A DNA stretch of 33,117 bases, from positions 1 to 33,117 of IMG/VR virus record IMGVR_UViG_3300020438_000139; one strand, written 5' to 3'. Shown one piece after another: positions 15,913-23,356 of the stretch. The position numbers were made by a program, and so were the translations under genes. Origin of the DNA: a virus. Position 1 is the first letter of the stretch, and every line of letters begins with the position of its first letter. Below the pieces are notes generated by a model, which ran no database searches, was not told the origin of the DNA, and saw nothing but the letters and a program-made list of their open reading frames with translations.

Positions 15913-18273
15913 ATGGCAATTACACAAGTCTCAAACAGTCTTGTAAAACAGGACTTAACCATATCAGGCGGAACCGTAGATAACACTGTGATTGGAAGTG
16001 GGACTCCGGCTGCCGGTACTTTTACTACTGTCGCAGGCGCACTTGCTTCTACAGTCACAGGCACAACAGCGGCAGCCAGCGATAACTCTACGAAAATTGC
16101 TACAACTGCTTATGTGACTACAGCACTTGCAAATCTTGTTGACTCTGCACCAGGAACATTGAATACTTTGAATGAATTGGCTGCAGCCTTAGGAGATGAC
16201 GCAAGTTTTAGTACTACTGTTACAACTTCGATTGCAGCAAAACTACCACTTGCGGGGGGAACGCTGACTGGTCATACACTTCATGGTGATAATATTTTTT
16301 CAAAATATGGAACTGGTGATGACTTTGAAATCTATTTTAATGGTACTCATGGAGTTATAAGAACAGCGAGTTCAAGTGTAACTGGAAACATTTACATCCA
16401 AGACGATAATAATATTGTTCTTGGTAGTATTGGTGGTGAAACTTATGTGAATGCTGCGAAAGATGGCGCGGTCACTCTTTATCACAATAATTCTATAAAA
16501 TTTGAAACAACATCTACTGGTGTAACGATTCATGAAGATACCGATAAGACTATTAGATTTACGGGTGGTATAGGGGAAATTGGTAGTGTAACAGGGTTCC
16601 AAGCAACAACTACAGACCAGAGTTCATTAGTTGATTTTGGTATGCGTGCAACCACACTAAGATTTGCTACAGGCTCTGCGGAGCGGCTACGCATATTAGC
16701 AAATGGCTCTGTAGTTATTGGAGGAGGTAATTCTTTTGCCCAGCAAGGAGGAGGTCTCCTAACTCTTGAAGGCCCAGATGCAGCAATGTTAGTATTACAC
16801 AGAACTGCAGATACGGGGGATCAAGAAATACAGTTCCATGATCATGGAGACTTTAATTCGGCAATAGCAGGAAAAACTGGCGGTGCTCTACAATTTAGAA
16901 CAAACGGTAATAGCACTGTAGCTATGCATCTTGATAGCAGCGGCAACGTGGGCATCGGCACCTCTACAACTACGGGTAATAGCGGTCACTCAAATATATT
17001 TTTGGGCGGCACTGCGAACATCTATGCTGATTCAGCGGCAACTGCTGATGCTTCATTAAGCATTAGTCAAAATGCCTTTGTGGATTCTGATGGCTCATGG
17101 GAATACAGAGTTACAGACGAAGCTACCAACTATTATCAAAACGCTGGTAATCATGTTTGGCGTGTCGCCGCATCAGGCACTGCTGGTACTGACATTTCAT
17201 GGCAGGAAGCTATGCGCATCGACAGCAGCGGCAACGTGGGCATCGGGACTAGCAACATTAACGCACTCTTGCATGTGGGTGGCACAGCAGACGCACAAGG
17301 GTCACAAGCAAATCCCGCAATTCAAATTGGCAGCACAACTGGCTACCGCTTGGGCATGTATACCGATGCAGAAGGCGGTTACATCGAAAACAAAAACGGT
17401 GACGATGGTTTAATTTTCAAAGTTAAGACCGTTGGCGAAGCCATGCGCATCAACAGTAATGGCAATTTTCTGTTTGGAGGAATAACTAGCGAAACAGCAA
17501 CATATAGTAGTTTCGTCTCAGGACAACAAAATAGAATTTTGGAGCTTAGTACTAATGCTGCAGCAAATCAGGGCGGCTCTACTATTGTAATGTCAAATAG
17601 TACTGTAAATTCTGCTAATTGTGGTTTAGGATCTTTAACTTTTGCTGCAAGAGGTTCTAGTGCGAGCGATAAAAGAGGGGGTATAATCGGAGTAAATACA
17701 ACCGCTGATTCTTCTTCTGCAGTAACCGCTCAAATGTATTTCTATACAATGAATAGTGGTAGTTTAACTACAAAAATGCTTATTCACCCTGCGGGAGTAG
17801 TTTCTATTCCTAATGGTATTGAACTTGGAAGTGGTATAGATGGTACAGCAGCAAACACTCTTGACGATTATGAAGAAGGAACATTTACTCCCGCATTCGA
17901 CGGTAACCCTGGGGGTAATGGCTACCACGGAGCGACCGGAGGTTCATATGTAAAAGTTGGAAGAAAAGTGAGTTTCAATATCTATATCGCGATGACTTCG
18001 TGGTTCAGTAGTAGTTCTAATTTAGTTATTACTGGACTTCCTTTTGCTTCCGGTACTGCTACATCTGGCTCAGATGTGTTGTATGGCGGCTGCTTTCCAT
18101 CATATATTACCGGCATGAATGGTAGTAGTACGATAGATTTTGGGCATATCGGCAGCCAAGCCACCACTATAAGTCTCCATACTCATACCGGGGGAAACCT
18201 AACGAATGTGACCGGGTCAGGGCATGCAAGTAATTTTTCAATCATAGTGAATGGGCACTACTTTACTAACTAA
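15913..18273 (+). CDS. Large tail fibre with beta-sandwich tip
   Basis: Predicted 786 aa, starting 5 bases after the upstream stop on the duplicated ribosome site. The N-terminus reads LTISGGTVDNTVIGSGTPAA followed by the ATTAYV/TLNELAAALGDDASFSTT module (16060-16275). Next come a GTGDDFEIYFNGTHGVI unit and at least three DSSGNVGIGTS units (about 16930, 17225, 17450). The C-terminal 140 residues begin with TLDDYEEGTFTPAFDG and continue GGSYVKVGRKVSFNIYIAM, a very common terminal beta-sandwich in marine phage fibres, ending in a Gly/Ser/His-rich stretch HTHTGGNLTNVTGSGH. GC-rich patches around 16920-17460 contain nearly identical sequences to the 1487-aa fibre. Probably an alternative receptor-binding protein. 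Confidence 0.82.
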   Translation: MAITQVSNSLVKQDLTISGGTVDNTVIGSGTPAAGTFTTVAGALASTVTGTTAAASDNSTKIATTAYVTTALANLVDSAPGTLNTLNELAAALGDDASFSTTVTTSIAAKLPLAGGTLTGHTLHGDNIFSKYGTGDDFEIYFNGTHGVIRTASSSVTGNIYIQDDNNIVLGSIGGETYVNAAKDGAVTLYHNNSIKFETTSTGVTIHEDTDKTIRFTGGIGEIGSVTGFQATTTDQSSLVDFGMRATTLRFATGSAERLRILANGSVVIGGGNSFAQQGGGLLTLEGPDAAMLVLHRTADTGDQEIQFHDHGDFNSAIAGKTGGALQFRTNGNSTVAMHLDSSGNVGIGTSTTTGNSGHSNIFLGGTANIYADSAATADASLSISQNAFVDSDGSWEYRVTDEATNYYQNAGNHVWRVAASGTAGTDISWQEAMRIDSSGNVGIGTSNINALLHVGGTADAQGSQANPAIQIGSTTGYRLGMYTDAEGGYIENKNGDDGLIFKVKTVGEAMRINSNGNFLFGGITSETATYSSFVSGQQNRILELSTNAAANQGGSTIVMSNSTVNSANCGLGSLTFAARGSSASDKRGGIIGVNTTADSSSAVTAQMYFYTMNSGSLTTKMLIHPAGVVSIPNGIELGSGIDGTAANTLDDYEEGTFTPAFDGNPGGNGYHGATGGSYVKVGRKVSFNIYIAMTSWFSSSSNLVITGLPFASGTATSGSDVLYGGCFPSYITGMNGSSTIDFGHIGSQATTISLHTHTGGNLTNVTGSGHASNFSIIVNGHYFTN

Positions 18274-18279
18274 ATTTAC

Positions 18280-18296
18280 GCCTAGTGGAGCTAGGC
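18280..18296 (+). other. Small hairpin downstream of last large fibre gene
   Basis: A 6-bp stem GCCTAG (18280-18285) / CTAGGC (18291-18296) with a TGGAG loop in the 45-base gap between fibre and next gene. No T-run follows; the A-rich AAAAGGAAAAAACA leader of the next gene does. It could be a weak attenuator or RNA-stabilising stem. Confidence 0.4.
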
Positions 18297-18318
18297 ACGG
18301 ACACAAAAGGAAAAAACA

Positions 18319-18582
18319 ATGGCTTTAGAAAAAACAACAAAAGAAGATAAAATCGAAGTGGTAGACGCGGGTGATTGGAAGATCGTACAAGTTCGTACTG
18401 CAACCATAATTACTGATGATGGTACTGAAATAAGTCGCACTTTTCATCGACATACCGTAGGTCCTGCAGATGATTGGTCTTCAGCAAGTACAGAAGTAAA
18501 AGGTATCTGTGATTTAGTTCACAATGATACAACCAAAGCAGCTTTTGAAGCAGCTCAAGCGGCTAATACGCCTGGAGAATAA
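18319..18582 (+). CDS. Small conserved hypothetical phage protein
   Basis: Predicted 87 aa with AAAAGGA upstream. Sequence features: KIEVVDAGDWKIVQVRTATI, TDDGTEISRTFHRHTVGPAD, and a helical end DLVHNDTTKAAFEAAQAANT. The RTxTxxxxDGxExSRxxHRHxxxP pattern is frequent in short phage proteins near tail fibres, and it has no known catalytic role. Soluble, no membrane segment. Probably a structural or assembly accessory protein. Confidence 0.6.
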   Translation: MALEKTTKEDKIEVVDAGDWKIVQVRTATIITDDGTEISRTFHRHTVGPADDWSSASTEVKGICDLVHNDTTKAAFEAAQAANTPGE

Positions 18583-18584
18583 TT

Positions 18585-18749
18585 ATGGAATATTTATTTG
18601 ATCTTTTTAACATACTTACAGCAGCGGTAGCGTTGGCATCTGCCGTGGCTGCAATGACACCAACCCCTACAGACGATATTTGGGTAGCAAAGGCTTATAA
18701 GTTTTTGGATGTAATTGCCCTGAATATCGGAAAAGCAAAGGAAAAATAA
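18585..18749 (+). CDS. 54-aa single-pass membrane protein, holin-like candidate
   Basis: A short gene starting ATG at 18585, two bases after the upstream stop, with GGAGAATAATT ahead, and ending at 18749 directly against the next ATG (TAAATG). The product MEYLFDLFNILTAAVALASA continues VAAMTPTPTDDIW...FLDVIALNIGKAKEK. Residues of about 7-24 form one hydrophobic helix and the C-terminus is amphipathic and basic. Single-helix proteins of this size next to late genes are often holins or spanin-like accessories, but no endolysin is adjacent, so this remains a suggestion. Confidence 0.6.
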   Translation: MEYLFDLFNILTAAVALASAVAAMTPTPTDDIWVAKAYKFLDVIALNIGKAKEK

Positions 18750-19067
18750 ATGGCCTCAGTAAAAAGAAGTAGCATAGAATTAACAACAACAAATGCTACT
18801 GAAGTTGGACAAGCAGGAGCTAGCGGAGGCGCGTATAATATTTATGCGGTAAATCTTTCGGGAGGCTCTGTAACTTTGACTCTTGGAATTCATGGTTCAA
18901 CTGCAACAATTACCGATGTAGGCACTATAATGAAAACTTATAGTATTCCTACTAGTGGTACTCCAACTATTATCAAGGGTGTTGTTCTCGGCGCTTCAGA
19001 ATTTCTAAATGCTCAAGCAAGCGTTGCGGATGCAATTGCTGTAACTTTGAGCGGCTACGATCAATAA
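18750..19067 (+). CDS. Small beta-rich structural protein, last gene of tail block
   Basis: Predicted 105 aa, contiguous with the preceding stop codon. The sequence reads VKRSSIELTTTNATEVGQAG, then YAVNLSGGSVTLTLGIHGS, PTIIKGVVLGASEF and DAIAVTLSGYDQ. The pattern resembles small phage beta-sandwich proteins that coat fibres or heads. No catalytic residues or membrane segment. It ends at 19067, immediately before the terminator. Confidence 0.6.
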   Translation: MASVKRSSIELTTTNATEVGQAGASGGAYNIYAVNLSGGSVTLTLGIHGSTATITDVGTIMKTYSIPTSGTPTIIKGVVLGASEFLNAQASVADAIAVTLSGYDQ

Positions 19068-19068
19068 A

Positions 19069-19090
19069 AAAGGGGCTTTCGCCCCTTTCT
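19069..19090. terminator. Bidirectional terminator between convergent blocks
   Basis: Stem AAAGGGGC (19069-19076) with GCCCCTTT (19081-19088), loop TTTC. On the minus strand the stem is followed by TTTTTTATTG, a classic T-tract; on the plus strand by CTTATTCTTCT, a poorer one. It lies between the stop codons of two convergent genes, with the minus-strand stop at 19090-19092. Confidence 0.85.
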
Positions 19091-19374
19091 TATTCTTCTC
19101 CTAGTATCTCTACTCTCAAATCATCGATCAATCCTGCTCGAGCTTTTTCAAATATTAAATACTGCTTCTTTGCTTCCTCTGCTTGAGGATTCAAATGTTG
19201 AAGAAGTCTTACTAAGTCTTGAGCATCTTCAGATAACTCATCTACAAAGTACTTATCATCCTCCAAAATGAGAGTCTGTCTCTCATCATCTTCAACTTCC
19301 TCTTCCACCGGAGGTGGCGGTGGGGGTGGAGCCTGCTTTTTTGCAGCCGGCTTTTTAGTTGGTCTTGTAGCCAT
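19090..19374 (-). CDS. Small acidic protein with Pro-rich linker, paralogue of next gene
   Basis: Predicted 94 aa. Residues 1-16 are basic (ATRPTKKPAAKKQA), 16-22 are a run of prolines, 24-31 acidic, and 34-94 form a predicted strand-strand-helix-helix unit (LILEDDKYFVDELSEDAQDL...LLQHLNPQAEEAKKQYLIFE). The same unit occurs in the upstream gene (LTFDDKDYVVENLSDTARYF...). It resembles small DUF6447-like phage proteins that have a DKxYxVxDLSxxAxxxVxxLQ pattern and unknown function. It is the last gene of the minus-strand block. A binding or chaperone role is possible but unproven. Confidence 0.6.
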   Translation of the reverse strand: MATRPTKKPAAKKQAPPPPPPPVEEEVEDDERQTLILEDDKYFVDELSEDAQDLVRLLQHLNPQAEEAKKQYLIFEKARAGLIDDLRVEILGEE

Positions 19375-19375
19375 T

Positions 19376-19630
19376 TTAATCCTCCACTACTGGAGAATCG
19401 GGGTCTACTTCCTCTTCCTCGGGCTTATTCAGCTCCTCTCGCAGAAGGTCTTGAAAGCCTTTCTGTGCTACAGTAATTTGATCCATTCGGCTCTTAGTTT
19501 GAGCTTCTTGTTGGGCCAAGTCTTGTAATTGAGATACAAAGTATCTTGCGGTATCTGAGAGATTTTCAACGACATAATCCTTGTCATCGAACGTTAGCAC
19601 AGGCTTATCTGCTGTTTCTACATCAGCCAT
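19376..19630 (-). CDS. Small acidic protein, DUF6447-like
   Basis: Predicted 84 aa, one base upstream (in transcription order) of its paralogue. Core LTFDDKDYVVENLSDTARYF followed by a Gln-rich helix SQLQDLAQQEAQTKSRMDQI and an acidic C-terminus EEEEVDPDSPVVED. Together with the downstream gene it forms a tandem duplication whose conserved part is about 55 residues; the tails differ (acidic C-terminal here, basic/Pro-rich N-terminal there). Function unknown. Confidence 0.6.
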   Translation of the reverse strand: MADVETADKPVLTFDDKDYVVENLSDTARYFVSQLQDLAQQEAQTKSRMDQITVAQKGFQDLLREELNKPEEEEVDPDSPVVED

Positions 19631-19642
19631 TTTTAGGACTCC

Positions 19643-20602
19643 TTATTTAAAGATATCTTGCCAGTTACCCGTAGTACTTGCACGTGCGTACTCGGTGGCT
19701 CTGTTTTCAAAAAAATTGGTGTGTTCTACACCGTTTAACATGTAATCTAGCCAAGGAAGGGGATTTCCTTCACTTGAAAAGATTTTCTTTAGTCCAAGAC
19801 CAAGAAGTCTACGATCTGCAATGTAGCGAATATACGCTTTTACTTCTTCCGGAGTAAGATCCGGAACTTCTGCTCCCTCAAAGCAAAGGTCAATAAACGC
19901 ATCTTCTAGTTCAACAGTTCTTTCTGCCGCACAGTAGATTTCATATTTCAGATCATCGTTCCATAGGTCTGGATTTTCTTTAATGAAAGTACGAAATAGT
20001 TGTGACATTCCTTCAACATGAAGAGTCTCATCGCGAACAGACCAAGTCACTATTTGTCCCATACCTTTCATTAGATTGTGGCGAGGAAAGTTCAAAAGTA
20101 TAGCAAAACTACTAAACAATTGTACTCCCTCTGTGAATCCGGAGAAGACAGCCATTGTTTTCGCAATGTCCATAGGTGTGTCAACTCCAAAATCGTGTAG
20201 ATACTCGTGTTTATCGAGCATCTCCTTGTGTTCAAAGAATTTTTGATATTCATCATCTCCAAACCCAAGGGTTTCCAGAAGTAAAGAATACGCTTCCTGA
20301 TGCACCGCCTCCATAGCAGCAAATGCCGAAAGCATCATTCTTACTTCTGGTTGTCTAAATGTAGGTAGGTAGTGTTTTGCATAGCCACAACATACATCTA
20401 CATCTGCTTGAGTGAAAAAACGAAAAAGGTTTGATAGTAACTTTTTCTGCCCATCACTCATTTTCTCCCGATAATCTTTTAAATCATCTGCAAGCGGCAC
20501 TTCATCGGGTAACCAATGCATGTGCTGTTGCGTTTTATAATGCTCAAATGCCCAAGGATAACTAAAGGGCTTGTAATACTCTCTTTCTTCTAATAAACTC
20601 AT
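19643..20602 (-). CDS. nrdB: Ribonucleotide reductase class I, small (beta) subunit
   Basis: Predicted 319 aa. It holds the metal/radical cofactor that drives NDP-to-dNDP reduction with NrdA. Visible metal ligands follow the family pattern: Asp67 (FFTQADVDV), Glu98 and His101 (MEAVHQEAY), Glu158 (GFTEGVQLF), Glu192 and His195 (RDETLHVEG). Tyr105, four residues after His101, fits the radical tyrosine position, so a tyrosyl-radical type is likely. The C-terminus ends GNWQDIFK rather than the E. coli DDLDF type, so the NrdA-binding tail is phage-specific. It is separated from nrdA by a 54-aa membrane ORF, unlike the direct nrdAB order of many phages. Confidence 0.95.
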   Translation of the reverse strand: MSLLEEREYYKPFSYPWAFEHYKTQQHMHWLPDEVPLADDLKDYREKMSDGQKKLLSNLFRFFTQADVDVCCGYAKHYLPTFRQPEVRMMLSAFAAMEAVHQEAYSLLLETLGFGDDEYQKFFEHKEMLDKHEYLHDFGVDTPMDIAKTMAVFSGFTEGVQLFSSFAILLNFPRHNLMKGMGQIVTWSVRDETLHVEGMSQLFRTFIKENPDLWNDDLKYEIYCAAERTVELEDAFIDLCFEGAEVPDLTPEEVKAYIRYIADRRLLGLGLKKIFSSEGNPLPWLDYMLNGVEHTNFFENRATEYARASTTGNWQDIFK

Positions 20603-20606
20603 TTTT

Positions 20607-20771
20607 TTACCAATTATGAACTACGTTCGCCATGATGAAAAAACAGGTCATAAAGTTGACAAGAACAATCAAAGTTCGTAGTGTTGCTACGATATTGTCG
20701 TGTTCTGCTGTTTTTTCGTCGCTAAAACTACCGATTGTGTATTTCCAGATTGTCCAAATTTTAGCCTTCAC
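20607..20771 (-). CDS. 54-aa membrane protein between nrdA and nrdB
   Basis: Overlaps the nrdA 3' end by 11 bases. The GTG at 20771 gives V/M-KAKIWTIWKYTIGSFSDEK, then TAEHDNIVATLRTLIVLVNF and MTCFFIMANVVHNW. AGGAAGG lies 11 bases upstream; an in-frame TTG six bases earlier is an alternative start at better spacing. Residues of about 30-51 form one clear transmembrane helix, and the N-terminal half is soluble with two Trp. It fills the gap between the two reductase genes exactly (stop 20607, nrdB ATG 20602), which argues for a real gene. Function unknown; membrane tethering of nucleotide synthesis is speculation. Confidence 0.6.
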   Translation of the reverse strand: MKAKIWTIWKYTIGSFSDEKTAEHDNIVATLRTLIVLVNFMTCFFIMANVVHNW

Positions 20772-22530
20772 AAGCAAGACAACCTTCCTCATCCATACTT
20801 TCAAAGATTCGCTGCCGAAGCACTTCATCTGATACTGTTTCTGCTCGCTTTATTGCTTCACTTCTCAAATAATAGAGAGTCTTTACTCCACGCTTCCATG
20901 CCATCATATGAATAGCATGCAGCTCCTGCTTTGATACGTCCGCTGGAAAAAATACATTCAAAGACTGGCTCTGACAGATATGTTCTTGCCTTTCAGCAGC
21001 CATTTCTATGATCCATCTTTGGTCGATTTCCACCGCTGTTTTAAAGACGTCTTTTGTCCAATCATCCAAGAAATCCAAGTGTTGTACAGATCCACTGTTT
21101 GTGACAATGCTTTTCCATACTTCGTCGGTGTCTTGGTCGATATCTTGGAGGATATTCTCAAGATATTCGTTCTTAAGTAAACTGCTCCCCGTTTTAGTTT
21201 TCTGAGTAAAAGCGTTAGCCCTATACGGCTCAATTGAAGGAGAAGTATTACCGCAGATAATACTGCTACTGGCATTAGGAGCAATAGCAAGCAGATGAGC
21301 ATTGCGCACACCATACCCTTTGCCATCAGGACACTCGCCTCGTTCTTCAGCCAACTGTCTTGTTGCACGTACTGCCTCCGATTTGATTCGCTGAAACATC
21401 ATTTTATTTCTTCCAGTCGCCATAGCACTCTCAAAGGGAGTATTATGTCGCTGTAGATATGCATGAAATCCCATAGCACCTAGCCCAAGACTTCGTTCTC
21501 TCATCGCACTATATTTAGCGCGAGAAAGCTGGTCTGGAGCAGAATTTATAAAGTATTCAAGAACATTATCAAGCATACGAATTAAATCAGGTATGAACTG
21601 GTCATTATCCTTCCACTCATCGTATTCTTCCAAATTTACACTTGACAGGCAACATACCGCTGTGCGGTCTTTATCTGTAGGCAATGTAATCTCGGAACAT
21701 AGATTTGATTGATGTACTTTTAATCCAAGTTGTCGTTGAAACTCAGGTACGCTTTCATCTACAGTATCACCAAACATAATGTAAGGTTCCCCTGTTTCAA
21801 CACGATTTTGTATGAGTTTTACCCACAAGGTTTTTGCCGATACAGTTTTTACAATTGTACCAGAATGCGGATCAATCAAATCCCACGAATCATCGTAGCC
21901 TTCAATCTTTGTCGCATTTTCAATAATTGTCATAAAGTCATCAGATATAACGACCCCATGATGCAGATTAGTAGACTTTCGGTTAATATCACCGCCTGTA
22001 GGTTTACGAATATCCAAAAATTCTTCAATCTCTGGATGAGAAATGTCGAGATACGCTGCATAGCTTCCTCTCCGTGTTACGCCTTGTGAGAATGCAAGCA
22101 TCTCCGCATCGACGACTTTCATAAAGGGTATGACACCCGTACTTTCGGAGCCATTGCTCGTTTTCGAGCCTACACTCCGAACCCCGCTCCAGCAGCCACC
22201 AACACCTCCTCCTACAGAAGAAAGAAATGCATTCTCCGTATAATGTGAAGTAATTCCTTCTCTACTATCATCTACATAGTTCAAAAAGCAACTAATTGGT
22301 AGCCCTCGTTTTGTTCCTCCATTCGATAGAACTGGAGTTGAAAACATAAACCAGAGTTTACTTGCATAGTCATACAGTCTTTGTGCGTGTTCTTCATTAT
22401 CTGAAAAAGACAAAGCAGCACGAGCAAATGCATCTTGGGGAGACTTCTCGTCCCCGACTAAATATCTATCTTCCAGAGTTTTTATACTAAACTCAGAAAG
22501 ATACTTATCTCTGCTATAATTAAGCTGCAT
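20761..22530 (-). CDS. nrdA: Ribonucleotide reductase class I, large (alpha) subunit
   Basis: Predicted 589 aa; catalytic subunit of class I reductase. Active-site residues: Cys81 (LPISCFLN), Asn276/Cys278/Glu280 (SNLCSEITLP), Cys293 (AVCCLSSVNL), the Tyr pair in TLYYLRS, and a C-terminal CLACEG with the two shuttle cysteines Cys584 and Cys587. The protein starts directly with the 10-stranded barrel region (YSRDKYLSEFSIKTLEDRYL); the N-terminal ATP-cone found in the 761-aa E. coli enzyme is absent, which predicts loss of dATP feedback inhibition. It overlaps the flap endonuclease gene by 11 bases (ATGCAGCTTAA). Confidence 0.95.
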   Translation of the reverse strand: MQLNYSRDKYLSEFSIKTLEDRYLVGDEKSPQDAFARAALSFSDNEEHAQRLYDYASKLWFMFSTPVLSNGGTKRGLPISCFLNYVDDSREGITSHYTENAFLSSVGGGVGGCWSGVRSVGSKTSNGSESTGVIPFMKVVDAEMLAFSQGVTRRGSYAAYLDISHPEIEEFLDIRKPTGGDINRKSTNLHHGVVISDDFMTIIENATKIEGYDDSWDLIDPHSGTIVKTVSAKTLWVKLIQNRVETGEPYIMFGDTVDESVPEFQRQLGLKVHQSNLCSEITLPTDKDRTAVCCLSSVNLEEYDEWKDNDQFIPDLIRMLDNVLEYFINSAPDQLSRAKYSAMRERSLGLGAMGFHAYLQRHNTPFESAMATGRNKMMFQRIKSEAVRATRQLAEERGECPDGKGYGVRNAHLLAIAPNASSSIICGNTSPSIEPYRANAFTQKTKTGSSLLKNEYLENILQDIDQDTDEVWKSIVTNSGSVQHLDFLDDWTKDVFKTAVEIDQRWIIEMAAERQEHICQSQSLNVFFPADVSKQELHAIHMMAWKRGVKTLYYLRSEAIKRAETVSDEVLRQRIFESMDEEGCLACEG

Positions 22531-23356
22531 TCATTATACCCCTTATTACTGATATATTATCAGCACCAACTGCATCATCACAATATGTTATCAAATCCAT
22601 AAGCTCATAGTTTTGAAGTAGTTGCTCAGAATTTTCATTCAATGATTGAATGTATTTATAACTACCCGATATAGGACATGCATCATAGATATTAAATGCA
22701 TCTCCAAACTGTTTAATTAGCCCTAAAGCTCTTTTAGGCCCAATCCCCGGTATCCCAGGTACGTTATCCCCTTTATCCCCAGTAAGACATTTGAGTGAGA
22801 TATACTCTGAAGGATCAACATCATAGTGCTGCTTCCAGTTATCCAAAGTAACCTCTTTTCTATTAACATAAGAGAATCTGCTCACACCTTTTTGTATAAG
22901 GAGATCCCAGTCTCTATCACTAGAAATTAACCAAATGTCCTCTAAATCATAAGCATCTTTATGTTTCACTAGATGTGCAGCTAAATCGTCTGCCTCTACT
23001 CCTCGAAACCGAAGCAACCTATGATCTTCTTGAAGCAACTGTAAAGTGGCTTCGTACTCTGCAATGAACTCTTCAAAAGCCATCTTTTCCGCTTCTGATT
23101 GTTCCGCAAACTTTTCTTTTCGATTCTGCTTATATTCAGGACTTATATTTTTCCTGTAAGAAGAGGAACCCAAATCTGCTGTAATTATTATACTATTACA
23201 GCTATAAGATTTTGCTAGGGACTCTACAGTTCTTTGATACTCATATCTAAAGTCTGTTCTTCCTTGGTGCTTCCAGCGAAAAGCAAGATTAAGAGCATCT
23301 ACTATGAGAGTGCACTCTCCATCATTTGTTAATTTGTCTGTAAAATTAAACGCCAT
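22520..23356 (-). CDS. 5'-3' exonuclease / flap endonuclease (T5 D15, T4 RNase H type)
   Basis: Predicted 278 aa. Removes 5' flaps and RNA primers during replication. Metal-binding carboxylates: Asp20 (LIVDALNLAFR), Glu121/Asp123/Asp124 (GVEADDLAA), Asp147 and Asp149 (ISSDRDWDLLI), Asp194 and Asp197 (LTGDKGDNVP). The helical arch region includes SPEYKQNRKEKF. A helix-hairpin-helix follows (GIPGIGPKRALGLI, 201-214). In many bacteria this domain is the N-terminus of Pol I; here the polymerase is encoded separately at 31365-33117, which matches the phage pattern. The gene overlaps both neighbours by 11 bases. Confidence 0.92.
   Translation of the reverse strand: MAFNFTDKLTNDGECTLIVDALNLAFRWKHQGRTDFRYEYQRTVESLAKSYSCNSIIITADLGSSSYRKNISPEYKQNRKEKFAEQSEAEKMAFEEFIAEYEATLQLLQEDHRLLRFRGVEADDLAAHLVKHKDAYDLEDIWLISSDRDWDLLIQKGVSRFSYVNRKEVTLDNWKQHYDVDPSEYISLKCLTGDKGDNVPGIPGIGPKRALGLIKQFGDAFNIYDACPISGSYKYIQSLNENSEQLLQNYELMDLITYCDDAVGADNISVIRGIMNAA

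Noticed and set aside
21006-21368. 120-codon alternative frame inside nrdA
   Set aside because: Low-complexity Leu-rich translation that overlaps conserved reductase motifs; a shadow frame.
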